Source of the DNA: Candidatus Nitrosotenuis aquarius
Lineage (GTDB): Archaea; Thermoproteota; Nitrososphaeria; Nitrososphaerales; Nitrosopumilaceae
Assembly (NCBI RefSeq): GCF_002787055.1
Contig: NZ_CP024808.1
Location: forward strand, 1,514,328 to 1,578,327
DNA: 64,000 nt
Direction: 5' to 3'
The notes beneath the pieces were generated by a model that was not told where the DNA came from, searched no databases, and worked only from the letters and a program-made list of their open reading frames with translations. The first letter of the stretch is position 1, and each line of letters starts with the position of its first letter. The translations under genes and the position numbers were made by a program. Shown here piece after piece: positions 9,334 to 19,000 of this stretch.

Positions 9334-10034
9334 AGATAATTCCTGCAATCGATATAATGGATGGCCAAGTGGTACGACTAGTACAGGGCAAACCCGAAAA
9401 CAAAACTGTCTATAGCAACAATCCTGGAGAGATTGCAAAAAAATGGGAAAAACAAGGAGCGGACATGCTCCATATTGTGGATCTTGATGCCACGTTAAAA
9501 CTAGGATCAAATCTAGAATTAATCCAAAGAATCGTCAAAGAAATATCAATACCTGTACAGATTGCAGGCGGTTTGAGGGATGAGAATGTTATATCCAGCA
9601 CACTTGACTTTGCAGACAGAGTGGTCATTGGTACCCTTGCATTCAAAGATAGAGAACTGGTAAACAAACTAGGCAGCAAACTCGGACATAAGAATCTGGT
9701 AATATCTGCAGACCACAACAATGGTAATGTAGTAATAAATGGTTGGACACAAAAAACTAAAACCAATCTAGTTGACGCAGTTCAGGAATTTTCAAACAAT
9801 GGATTTACGGAATTTCTAATCACAAATGTGTCCAGAGACGGAATGTTGCAAGGACCTGACCTTGAAAATCTTGCACTAGCATGCAAGCAAAACGTCAACG
9901 TGATTGCAAGCGGGGGAATATCAAAACCCTCTGATGTATCTGATGTCAAACAATGCAATGCATACGGCGTGATTTTGGGCAAGGCACTATACGAAGGCAA
10001 AATAACAATCGAGGAGGCAAAAAAACTAGCATGA
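9330..10034 (+). CDS. hisA: ProFAR isomerase
   Basis: A TIM-barrel isomerase that opens the ribose ring of ProFAR to PRFAR. The start is placed at GTG 9330 because this gives the family N-terminus [17 protein letters not shown] and a 4-base overlap with hisH; an upstream GTG at 9321 adds three residues without family support. The catalytic Asp of AIDIMDG and the phosphate-binding IAGGLR and ASGGISK loops are present. It overlaps hisF (ATGA). Confidence 0.95.
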   Translation: MKIIPAIDIMDGQVVRLVQGKPENKTVYSNNPGEIAKKWEKQGADMLHIVDLDATLKLGSNLELIQRIVKEISIPVQIAGGLRDENVISSTLDFADRVVIGTLAFKDRELVNKLGSKLGHKNLVISADHNNGNVVINGWTQKTKTNLVDAVQEFSNNGFTEFLITNVSRDGMLQGPDLENLALACKQNVNVIASGGISKPSDVSDVKQCNAYGVILGKALYEGKITIEEAKKLA

Positions 10035-10834
10035 CCCTAACGAAGAGAATAATTCCGTGTCTTGATGTTGCAAATGGCAGGGTTGTAAAGGGCTTAAACT
10101 TTGAATCAATAAAAGATGCAGGAGACCCAGTACAGCTGGCGCAAAAATACAGCAACGAAGGAGCAGACGAGCTTGTATTTTTGGATATCACTGCATCCCA
10201 AGAACAAAGAGAAACAATTAGATCGCTTGTGTCAAAAGTAGCTCAAGTAATTGACATCCCATTTACGGTTGGCGGTGGGGTAAAGACACTTCAGCATGCT
10301 CGAGACATTTTGCTTTGCGGTGCAGACAAGGTGGCAATCAACACTGGCGCTGTAAAAAACCCGCAAATCCTCACAGAACTAATGGATCTATTTGGCAGAC
10401 AGTGTGTTGTGGTAGCAATTGATGCCAAAAGAAACTACAACATTTCAAATGGAAAAAATATCTTCTCTGATGGTGCCAAGAACTTCTGGTTTGAGGTCTT
10501 TATCTATGGCGGCAAAAAAGAGACAGGCCTTGATGCAATCGAGTGGGCAAAGACAGCACAAAAACTAGGCGCAGGAGAAATTCTTCTTACCAGTATAGAC
10601 AGAGACGGAACAAAGGATGGCTATGATTTGACACTCACAAAGGCAATAGTTGATGCTGTAAACATACCTGTTATTGCATCTGGAGGATGTGGAGAGCCGC
10701 GACACATGTTGGATGTTTTTAAAAACACTGATGTGGACGCAGCACTTGCGGCATCAATATTTCACTATGAGACACATTCTGTGGATAGAGTCAAGGAGTA
10801 TCTCAAAGAAAACAACACTAATGTAAGATTATAA
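10031..10834 (+). CDS. hisF: Imidazole glycerol phosphate synthase, cyclase subunit
   Basis: The TIM-barrel partner of HisH; it uses ammonia to make IGP and AICAR from PRFAR. Hallmarks are [23 protein letters not shown], the catalytic Asp region [14 protein letters not shown] and ASGGCGEP. The ATG at 10031 overlaps the hisA stop; an in-frame upstream extension into hisA has no family similarity. 267 residues is normal. Confidence 0.96.
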   Translation: MTLTKRIIPCLDVANGRVVKGLNFESIKDAGDPVQLAQKYSNEGADELVFLDITASQEQRETIRSLVSKVAQVIDIPFTVGGGVKTLQHARDILLCGADKVAINTGAVKNPQILTELMDLFGRQCVVVAIDAKRNYNISNGKNIFSDGAKNFWFEVFIYGGKKETGLDAIEWAKTAQKLGAGEILLTSIDRDGTKDGYDLTLTKAIVDAVNIPVIASGGCGEPRHMLDVFKNTDVDAALAASIFHYETHSVDRVKEYLKENNTNVRL

Positions 10835-10856
10835 GGAAAAACCATACTCTAGAATC

Positions 10857-11183
10857 ATGCAAAAAACCATTGATGATCTGGATTTTACAAAAGGTGACGG
10901 CCTAATCCCAGTCATAGTTCAGGATGCAAACACAAAGGAAGTGCTCACACTTGCCTATACCAACAAGGAATCTCTCTCATTGACACAAAAAACAGGTAAT
11001 TCATGGTTTTGGAGTAGATCCAGAAACAAACTATGGATGAAGGGTGAAGAGTCTGGCAATGTGCAAAAGGTAAAAGAAATTCTAATTGACTGCGACTCTG
11101 ATGCCGTTGTGTATTTGGTAGAGCCGACAGGGCCTGCGTGCCATACTGGGGAGCGCGTCTGTTTTCATAATAAGTTAGACTAG
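10857..11183 (+). CDS. hisI: Phosphoribosyl-AMP cyclohydrolase
   Basis: A zinc enzyme that opens the adenine ring of PR-AMP. Motifs [25 protein letters not shown] (metal Asp residues) and CHTGERVCF (zinc Cys) are all present. At 108 residues it is monofunctional and lacks a fused HisE pyrophosphatase. It is the last operon gene, 22 bases after hisF, and overlaps the convergent gene by 4 bases. Confidence 0.95.
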   Translation: MQKTIDDLDFTKGDGLIPVIVQDANTKEVLTLAYTNKESLSLTQKTGNSWFWSRSRNKLWMKGEESGNVQKVKEILIDCDSDAVVYLVEPTGPACHTGERVCFHNKLD

Positions 11184-11650
11184 CAGACTCTCTGGAAATT
11201 TCCTTGTTCTTCTGGGATTGTATCGTTTAGTATTCTGAATCTTAATGGGTCATACTGCGTTCCCTGAAATACGACAGTCCAATCCCCTATTATGTCGTCT
11301 GTGCTGCAAATGTTGCGGGCCTTGGACACTGATGGCTTGAAATACTGATTAAAGCCTGACTTTTGTGCACCGTCAAACGGTATTACGATGTATTTTGTAG
11401 TTCCGTTTGGCAGTACAAATACTGCATTACCTACATCCATTGCTGTTAGTCCTTCTACTGCAAGAAAGATGTTTTCGCCTATTCTGTATTCGTGCTTGTT
11501 TACTGCAAATGGGCCTGATCTATGCCAATTTTTGAACTCACTTTCTTTTTTTGGAGTAGATACATCAATTGGGCCGACAAAAGATATTATTGCAATTATC
11601 GAAACGGCCAGCGCCGCGATCAATCCTAGCCCAATTAACTTTCCGTTCAA
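11180..11650 (-). CDS. Membrane-anchored extracytoplasmic protein, function unknown
   Basis: 156 residues. An N-terminal hydrophobic helix (about residues 5-26) is followed by a soluble, beta-rich domain. Two Cys residues (in NICST and at the extreme C-terminus) could form a disulphide outside the cell. I do not recognise the family. It starts with TTG, with a TATA-like GTATAAAT on the minus strand near 11692-11700, about 45 bases upstream. It is convergent with hisI and is unlikely to belong to histidine synthesis. Confidence 0.65.
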   Translation of the reverse strand: MNGKLIGLGLIAALAVSIIAIISFVGPIDVSTPKKESEFKNWHRSGPFAVNKHEYRIGENIFLAVEGLTAMDVGNAVFVLPNGTTKYIVIPFDGAQKSGFNQYFKPSVSKARNICSTDDIIGDWTVVFQGTQYDPLRFRILNDTIPEEQGNFQRVC

Positions 11651-11796
11651 CTTTTTCTTAGTCTGGAAAATCAGGTAAAAACCTTATGAACGATTTATAC
11701 TGTGATTTTCCTACTTAAATTTTTAACCCAATAAATTAAGTATCACTAAACTTGATATTAGGACATTTTAACTAGACAATAAACTCGGTTTTTCTT

Positions 11797-13011
11797 ATGA
11801 CAAAAATATCGCTACAATGCAGAGAATGCAAAAAAGAATACGAATCCACATTCAAGTATATTTGCGAAGAGTGCTTTGGACCACTGGATGTCAAGTATGA
11901 CTTTCCAAATATTTCAAAAAATACATTTTCTGGAAGGGAACACACCTACTGGCGATACTTTGAGCTCTTACCAATCCAAAACAAGGCAAACATTGTAAGC
12001 ATTAGTGCCGGAATGACGCCTCTAATCAAAGCAGAAAAGCTAGGAGAAAAACTCGGACTCAACAACTTATACATAAAAAATGACTCTGTAAATCCGACAT
12101 TTTCATTCAAGGACAGACCTGCAGGAATTGCAGTATCCAAGGCAAAGGAATTTGGCCTGTCTGCGGTTGGCTGCGCATCAACTGGAAATCTGGCATCAGC
12201 TACTGCGGCACATGCAGCAAAGGGGGGATTTCCGTGCTATGTGTTTGCGCCAAGCGATATTGAACACGCAAAAATAGCCCAGGCGCTTGCGTATGGCTCC
12301 AAATTCATTGCAGTTGACGGCACATATGATGACGCAAACAGAATTGCTGCTCAAATTGGTGACAGCAAGGGAATCGGGATTGTCAACATCAACATGAGAT
12401 CATACTATGTGGAAGGATCAAAAACACTGGCATATGAGGTAGCAGAACAGCTTGATTGGAATGTTCCGGATCAGCTTATCGTTCCAGTAGGTAGCGGTGC
12501 AATGCTCAATGCCATATGCAAGGGATTTGAGGAATTGCAAAGCGTATCTTTGTTGAATAATGTATCGAACATGCACATGATTGCGGCCCAACCACATGGA
12601 TGTGCGCCTGTAGTTGACGCATTCAAAAATGGTTCTGCCGAAGTAATCCCTGTAGAAAATCCTGACACTATAGCAAAAAGCCTTGCAATAGGAGATCCTG
12701 GAGATGGGCGCTATGTGCTAAAACGACTAAAGCAGTACAATGGTTATGCCGAAGAATCAAACAACAAGGAAATTCTTGATGCTATCCTGCTTTTGGCGCA
12801 AACAGAAGGCATATTCACAGAGCCTGCAGGCGGTGTGTCTGTTGCAGTGCTCAAGAAAATGATTGATGATGGAAAAATTGACAAAAATGACATTACAGTG
12901 TGCTATGTTACTGGAAACGGCCTCAAGACAACCGAATCAATCATGGAAGTGCTGGCAAAGCCGCAAGTGTTGCCAGCGGATATTGCAAAAATTGCAGCGG
13001 TGGTGAACTAG
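11797..13011 (+). CDS. thrC: Threonine synthase
   Basis: A PLP enzyme that converts O-phosphohomoserine to threonine. An N-terminal zinc ribbon (C8, C11, C23, C26) precedes the fold-type II domain. The PLP lysine is K105 in PTFSFKDRP, the STGNLA loop binds substrate and PVGSGAM binds the cofactor phosphate. 404 residues is typical. Its stop directly abuts the TTG start of the MoaD-MoeB fusion with no spacer, so the two are surely cotranscribed and perhaps translationally coupled. Confidence 0.93.
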   Translation: MTKISLQCRECKKEYESTFKYICEECFGPLDVKYDFPNISKNTFSGREHTYWRYFELLPIQNKANIVSISAGMTPLIKAEKLGEKLGLNNLYIKNDSVNPTFSFKDRPAGIAVSKAKEFGLSAVGCASTGNLASATAAHAAKGGFPCYVFAPSDIEHAKIAQALAYGSKFIAVDGTYDDANRIAAQIGDSKGIGIVNINMRSYYVEGSKTLAYEVAEQLDWNVPDQLIVPVGSGAMLNAICKGFEELQSVSLLNNVSNMHMIAAQPHGCAPVVDAFKNGSAEVIPVENPDTIAKSLAIGDPGDGRYVLKRLKQYNGYAEESNNKEILDAILLLAQTEGIFTEPAGGVSVAVLKKMIDDGKIDKNDITVCYVTGNGLKTTESIMEVLAKPQVLPADIAKIAAVVN

Positions 13012-14346
13012 TTGCCAAACATTACATTCACAATACCATCTGTCCTAAACAAGGGTGGCGGGGAGAAAAAACTCTCGATAATAGCAGACTCTCTTTTGGA
13101 TTCCTTTAACAAAGCATCTGATAACATGGGAGATGATTTCAAACGACGAGTTCTAAACGACGACGGTACGCCGCGCTCTCTGATTAACATCTATGTTAAC
13201 GGAAAAAACGCCCGATTCTCAGGCGGAATGAATACTGTATTAAAAGACGGAGACGAAGTATACATCCTCCCTGCAGTGGCAGGCGGCTCTGAATTATCCA
13301 GCAAAGAAATCGACAGATATTCCAGACAGATAATGCTGGAAGAAATTGGTTATCAGGGACAGCTAAAACTGCGTTCTGCAAAAATCTGTGTAGTCGGAGT
13401 TGGCGGCCTTGGCAATCCGATTACAACCAGGCTTGTCGCAATGGGTGTTGGCAAACTTCGAATCATAGACAGGGATGTCATAGAGTTATCAAATCTGCAC
13501 AGACAGACAATGTTTGACGAGTCTGACGTGGGCCAAGTCAAAGTCGAAGTTGCTGCAAAAAAACTCAAAAAACTAAACCCTGATGTGGAAATTGAATCCC
13601 TTCCAATCTCAATTAATGATTATACTGCTATAGACGCAGTTGAAGGATGCGATGTTGTAATTGATGCACTAGATAGCGTCAATGCAAGATATGCGCTAAA
13701 CAAGGCGTGTGTTGAAAAAAGCATTCCGTTTGTGACTGGTGCAGCAGTGGGTGTGTCTGGACAGGCATTTACTATTATTCCTGGGAAAAGCGCGTGCTAT
13801 TCATGCATGTTTCCGGCACTGGATGAGGATTCAATGCCTACATGTAGCATTGAGGGTGTGCATCCGTCGATTCTTTCCATAGTTGGAGGAATCGAGGTAG
13901 CAGAGGCAGTCAAGATAATTCTTGGCAAGAATCCAAGTCTTTCTGACAAGATACTGCACATTGATCTTGAAACCCTGGACTTTACCATGACTAGGACGTT
14001 TAGGGCAGAAGAATGCCCCGTCTGCGGCAACGGCAAAGCAGAATCTGCGCCAAAACAGGATCTGATAATTGAGGAACTCTGCGGCAGAAACAGAGGAAAG
14101 CGAACCTTTTCCATTACTCCTACACAGAAATTCGAAATAGATGTTGACAAGATCACAAATCTTGCAAAATCCCTAGAGTTTAGAATTGAGAACCAGGGCG
14201 ATCTCGGGCTGTCCATGAGGACAAACGATCTGTCTGTGAACTTTATGAAAAGGGGCTCTGCGGTAATAGTCGGACCCAAGGATGAAAACGACGCTGTCCT
14301 ATTGTACAGGCAGCTCCTAAGCAAAAAGGAAACAATACCCAACTAG
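13012..14346 (+). CDS. MoaD-like (ubiquitin-like) domain fused to MoeB/ThiF E1-type adenylyltransferase
   Basis: Residues 1-92 form a beta-grasp MoaD-like domain ending in VAGG (G91-G92). Residues about 97-340 are a MoeB/ThiF/UbaA domain with RYSRQIMLEEIG, the nucleotide loop GVGGLG (129-134), DRDVIELSNLHRQ, zinc cysteines C262/C265 and C335/C338, and C278 in MPTCSIEGV as the likely thioester or persulphide cysteine. Residues 350-444 are an extra C-terminal domain that I do not recognise. Such enzymes adenylate the C-terminal GG of sulphur carriers or SAMP proteins for Mo-cofactor, tRNA thiolation or protein tagging. Having the carrier fused at the N-terminus of its activator, with GG internal, is unusual. 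The start is TTG directly after thrC. Confidence 0.88.
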   Translation: MPNITFTIPSVLNKGGGEKKLSIIADSLLDSFNKASDNMGDDFKRRVLNDDGTPRSLINIYVNGKNARFSGGMNTVLKDGDEVYILPAVAGGSELSSKEIDRYSRQIMLEEIGYQGQLKLRSAKICVVGVGGLGNPITTRLVAMGVGKLRIIDRDVIELSNLHRQTMFDESDVGQVKVEVAAKKLKKLNPDVEIESLPISINDYTAIDAVEGCDVVIDALDSVNARYALNKACVEKSIPFVTGAAVGVSGQAFTIIPGKSACYSCMFPALDEDSMPTCSIEGVHPSILSIVGGIEVAEAVKIILGKNPSLSDKILHIDLETLDFTMTRTFRAEECPVCGNGKAESAPKQDLIIEELCGRNRGKRTFSITPTQKFEIDVDKITNLAKSLEFRIENQGDLGLSMRTNDLSVNFMKRGSAVIVGPKDENDAVLLYRQLLSKKETIPN

Positions 14347-14422
14347 TCCTGCTGGGGTTTCTTACGATATCTGTTTGGAGCCTTTAGTGTGTGCGTTGCA
14401 AGTGGAACTTTTATGATCAAAT

Positions 14423-14430
14423 TTTTATAT
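14423..14430 (+). promoter_or_regulatory. TATA box of orc1/cdc6
   Basis: TTTTATAT, centred 28 bases before the ATG at 14455, fits a leaderless transcript. The 108-base gap between the MoeB fusion and cdc6 holds no other feature that I can support. Confidence 0.55.
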
Positions 14431-14454
14431 CATGTTGGTACCTTATAATAACGT

Positions 14455-15819
14455 ATGAGTACGGTACCTAGCTCATCACATGACGCCGAGCTCACCCAGG
14501 AAAAAATCCGCGCAATCCGCAGGAAAATAGAGCGGCGCAATTCTGTCTTTTCTGACAAGAGATTTCTTGACTCGCTGTTTTTGCCCTCAAGTGTCATTGG
14601 AAGAGAAAAGCAGACGGAATCGATACTAGAGTTTGTAATGAGTGTGCGCGACGGCCTCGTAGTTCCGTTTGTATCCGTATATGGAAGAAGCGGCTCTGGC
14701 AAGTCCACTGTAGTCAAGTTTGTGTGCCAGAATCTCTCTGATCTGGCAGAGTACACGTTTGTCAATCTGCGCAAATCACGAACCGTCTTTGGATGCGCAA
14801 GCCTCATCCTGTCTGAGCTTGGAGGGGAGACGCCGCACCAGGGTGCCGGCATAAACAGAGTAATAGAAGGAATCGAGAAAAAAATCACCACCGCGCTGGA
14901 TCTTTCAAAAAAGAACCTCTTTGTTCTGGTGCTTGATGAATATGATGCGATATTTTCTGATAGCCGTGGCAAGCCGTCTGATTTTGTCTACAAGCTTTTG
15001 ACATTGGAAGAGGAGATGCGCGAACGCGGCCTGTTCTTGTGCGTGATTGGAATATCAAACAACGCGCTGTCGCAATACGAACTTGATGATCGCGTAAAGT
15101 CCAGAATGGGCAGCTCAGAAGTATTCTTTGAGCCGTATTCCAAGGATGACGTGCTTGGGATTATTTCGGATAGGGCCAAAAAGGCGTTTGCAGTTAAAAT
15201 CGAAAAAGAGGTATTGGAATATTGCGCAACTCTGAGCTCAGACGATCACGGCGATGCACGTCGTGCACTCGACCTGCTACGGGTAGCGGGGGAGATGTGT
15301 GATGGAAAAAAGATCACAGTACAAAACATTGACTCTGCGCAGCAAAAAATAACAAAGGATCGTATATCAATTATTGTATCCAGCTCATCGTATCATTCCA
15401 GAGTTTTAATTGCCGCAATATGCTCAAATGCGCTTTCTTCTGGACACCCGTGGACTAGCACCTCTGAGATACACAAAAAATACCTCAAAACTATCTCCTC
15501 TGATAAAAAACCACTATCGTATCGCAGAATTGTGGACCTGCTGGTGGAAATTGAGAACTCTGGGCTAGTCGAGTCCCGCACCATATCTCGCGGAAGATAC
15601 GGATATGGAAACGAGTACAAGCTCAGGACGTCTCCTGATCTGATCGGGCCTATTGTATCTGAGGAATGGTGGAACAGTCAGGTCGATCTCAAGGTGAGAA
15701 GGGATGCGGTGGAAGATTTGAAAAAGCAGATTGAGACAAGATCCAAAAACAATCCGTTTAGGAGCGTTTACAAAAATATGATGAAGGCAGATGCACTAAT
15801 GAAAAAATATGGAAAATAG
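14455..15819 (+). CDS. cdc6: ORC1-type DNA replication initiator
   Basis: An AAA+ origin-recognition and helicase-loading protein. Walker A is GRSGSGKST (77-85) and Walker B is LVLDEYD (about 160-166). A sensor-2/lid region with DARRALDLLRVAGEM is followed by a C-terminal winged helix (about 310-410) that contacts origin DNA. 454 residues is at the long end for archaeal Orc1/Cdc6. Origins often lie beside such genes, but I could not find clear ORB repeats in either flank. Confidence 0.93.
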   Translation: MSTVPSSSHDAELTQEKIRAIRRKIERRNSVFSDKRFLDSLFLPSSVIGREKQTESILEFVMSVRDGLVVPFVSVYGRSGSGKSTVVKFVCQNLSDLAEYTFVNLRKSRTVFGCASLILSELGGETPHQGAGINRVIEGIEKKITTALDLSKKNLFVLVLDEYDAIFSDSRGKPSDFVYKLLTLEEEMRERGLFLCVIGISNNALSQYELDDRVKSRMGSSEVFFEPYSKDDVLGIISDRAKKAFAVKIEKEVLEYCATLSSDDHGDARRALDLLRVAGEMCDGKKITVQNIDSAQQKITKDRISIIVSSSSYHSRVLIAAICSNALSSGHPWTSTSEIHKKYLKTISSDKKPLSYRRIVDLLVEIENSGLVESRTISRGRYGYGNEYKLRTSPDLIGPIVSEEWWNSQVDLKVRRDAVEDLKKQIETRSKNNPFRSVYKNMMKADALMKKYGK

Positions 15820-15951
15820 GGGAATTTTTTGCATATAATACAAACGGGCTGGTAACTGCCTGGCAAAAACTGCAAAATTTACATAATGCGATCAAATTAA
15901 TGGATCGGGCTTTACTCGTGCGTGAAATTCTTACAAAAAACCCGTCAATTG

Positions 15952-15966
15952 TGGACAAATTGTCCA
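15952..15966. promoter_or_regulatory. Perfect palindrome beside the S-layer TATA box
   Basis: TGGACAAATTGTCCA is a 7+1+7 perfect inverted repeat ending 6 bases before the TATA element of the S-layer gene, overlapping where the BRE/TFB contact lies. The position and dyad symmetry fit an operator for a dimeric regulator of a very highly expressed gene. The regulator is unknown. Confidence 0.5.
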
Positions 15967-15972
15967 TTAGTC

Positions 15973-15980
15973 TTATATAC
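15973..15980 (+). promoter_or_regulatory. TATA box of the S-layer gene
   Basis: TTATATAC, centred about 30 bases before the ATG at 16007, predicts a leader of only a few bases. The remainder of the 187-base gap after cdc6 is AT-rich and holds the palindrome at 15952-15966. Confidence 0.65.
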
Positions 15981-16006
15981 TAAATTTTGAACGGAAAGTC
16001 AATAAC

Positions 16007-19000
16007 ATGAACAACGAGATAGGACGTAAATTAACTAGTCTTACATTAATGACAATTATGCTAGCCGCTGGCTTCTCTGCATTTGCTCCAAGCACAATGC
16101 CAGAAGCAGCAGCAGCAAATGCTAACTTGTTTGTATCAGCTGAAAACTCTCAATTCCAAAACTACTTTGCAGGACCAATGGTCATCGAAGTAGTCGTAAT
16201 TGATAGTGATATCAAAGATACTGACAAAGGCAAAGGTGAACCTGATGTTACCGTTAACGGTAACAAACTGAGAATGGCACAGGCAACTGATGGTAACTGG
16301 TATGGTTACTTCGCAGACCGTGCGCAAGCACAGAAAGCAGACGCAACACAGACAGCTCCAGGTACAAACGGTGCAACCACCGGATTAGACTTTGGTGCCT
16401 TCTGTAGTGCAGCAAGTGCTGGCGCTTCAATCGGTCCATCATTTACTCAAACAGTAGGTGTTGCCCTTGCACGTGCTCCAGCAGGAGCTACACAAGGTGA
16501 GGCCACACTAGGAACCTGTACTGGAACAGTACACAGCAATGCATTAGAAAATAATGTAGTTAGAGAGAACAAAACCCTTAACCGCGCTGGCACGACAGGT
16601 GTCACCGTCGGTCAAATCGGTGTACTTCAATCTAATTTCTGGCCATTCATCCAATTATACAACTTTAACCCAACAGGTAATGTTGTAGTACAGTACAACA
16701 AAGGTGGCGGTGTTCAAAGCACCACATTAAAGTTTGATACTGTAGACCAATTTGCAAAATTGGACTTGGATAGATCATCTTACCCAAGAGGAGCTCAAGT
16801 TCAGGCAACAATCACCGATCTACAGCTAAACATAGATCCAACAGATGAAGATTCTTGGACATTCCAAACATTAGGTACAAATGCAAGTACATACTACTCT
16901 GTCTTCACAGAAGATGGTGCATTTGACAACTCTACAGCACGTATCTCACTAGCATTAACCGGTAACTTGACCGGATTGATGTTTGAAGATAACGGCGTAT
17001 TGTTACTTAACAAGAATGCCCAAAGTGCGTCAAACAACATCTTACTCATACAAGATAATGCTGATTCAATATTATCTGGTGATGACGGCGTTGTCCAGAC
17101 CACAGTTCAAACTCTAAACTCAGCAAGCCAACCAGTCACAATTACCGAAACTGCACCAAACACTGGTGTGTTCGGTACTTATGATGAAAATGATGTCTCT
17201 GTATTGGAGATCACATCAGGCGCTGATAGAGGCAAATCCGCAACAATCAACTATAACGCAGCAGCAAAAAGCATCGTTGTAGGATTTGGATTTGCATCTG
17301 TTGATATTGCAGCAGTGGATGCAGAATGGAACTCTGGCCAAGAAATCCCAGTTCGAATTACTGACTCTGATGCTAACAAAAACAGCAGAGCAGACGAGGA
17401 CTTGGACTTTAACAACGCAGATGTTTCAATCATTCCAGCACTGAGAATTGGTACTCCATTTACACTAGGTGTAAAGGGTACAGAAAGCTCAACAACTGCA
17501 GTTTCTGTCATTCTGAATAACTTTACAGAAAGTCAAGCCAACGTGGAAAACCGACCTCCAACGGACGGTGCATCCGTGTTCAAATTTACCGCAAGTAATA
17601 CTGCAGCAGTAGCTGGTGGTATTATGGAAGGTAACATGACAGTACAGAAATTCAGTGATCGTGCTTTGCTAACACAAAACAGAACCAACTCAGCAACAGC
17701 TATCTTAATTGATACAAAAGCAACAGCCCAAGATCTAAAGAAATCCATCTTTGATCCAAGACAAAGTTCAACACCAAAGTTCTTTGGTTTCAACTTGCTA
17801 AACTTGGATGTTAGAGGAATTAGCTCTGGAGTTATTACTAACTCTAGCGTATACTTGGTAAACAGTACTAGTACAATCATTACAAGACAATCGGGAGCAA
17901 CCGGAGCTGAATTAGAAATAAACGGCACCGGACACTTTACTGCAAAGTTAATCCCAATTGCTCATAATGTTAAACCACAGTCATTGAGTTTACTCAATGC
18001 AACTTTGGGTACTGCACAAAATGCACAGGTATACAGCAACATCTTTGGTGGCGCAGCAAACGGCGCAACCGGCGCAGTCAGCAGAGGAATCAGCGGCGGC
18101 GCAACAGATGCAACTACTAATATTGGATTCTTGGTCAACTTTACCAGAGTTGCTAACGTCACTTCAACCGCTCCAATCGCAGTCGACTTGTTCTCATTTG
18201 GCTACAAAAACGATGGTATCGTCAAAGCCGACAGAGTAAACAACATGATTGTTAGAATTGAAGCAGAAGAGACAGGCGATAACACAAGCGTATTCGAAGG
18301 TTCACTAGAATTTGTAGTACTAAACCAACTCAACATCCTTGACCGCACAACATACACTGGACTCACCACAATTGCTGATGATCCATCGTTTATTGTGCAC
18401 CAAGATCTAGATGACGAGGAAGCTCCAAGAGTCAACTATAATGACTTGGCAGGAGATGGTACAGTTACTCAAGTTTCAGACCAAGAAGATGCTCCAACAC
18501 ACTCTGGTGTTGTATCATTTAACCAGCCTACATACAAGAAAGCAGATACAGTTGTAGTAACATTGGAAGACCAAGATCTCAACACTGATGTCGATCTAAT
18601 CGATATCTATACCACTGTTAACAGCACAAACCTTGGAACACAGGATACTGCTGTAGATGCAGTGGGAGCAACCGGTCTACCAACACTAACCAATGGTGAC
18701 GCCCTAGGTCGATTACTAGATGTTACCTTTGATGATGCTCGCTGGAAGGATACCAACAACGCATGCGCAACTTCTCTAAGAAGTGAAGGCATTGATGTTG
18801 GTCTATTCACATCCGGATTCACACTAATTGAAACCGGTCCAGCAACAGGCATCTTCACAGGCGACTTCATAGTTCCAGGCAAAGTGTGTAACATCTCGAC
18901 TGGTGTACAAACCAGCCCAGTGAACGCACAAGGCCTTGACATGGAAGTAAACTATGTCGACTTTAGAGACGCATCAGGACAAATTGTTGAAGTCGGAGAT

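Noticed and set aside
11180-11650. Gene after hisI considered as a hidden hisE
   Set aside because: It is on the other strand, has an N-terminal membrane helix and no MazG-like EXXE helices.
14347-16006. Possible replication origin around orc1/cdc6
   Set aside because: Fragments such as GGGGTTTC and AGTGGAAC occur upstream, but no repeated or inverted ORB-like elements and no clear unwinding region could be made out on either side. GC-skew and motif search over the chromosome would decide.
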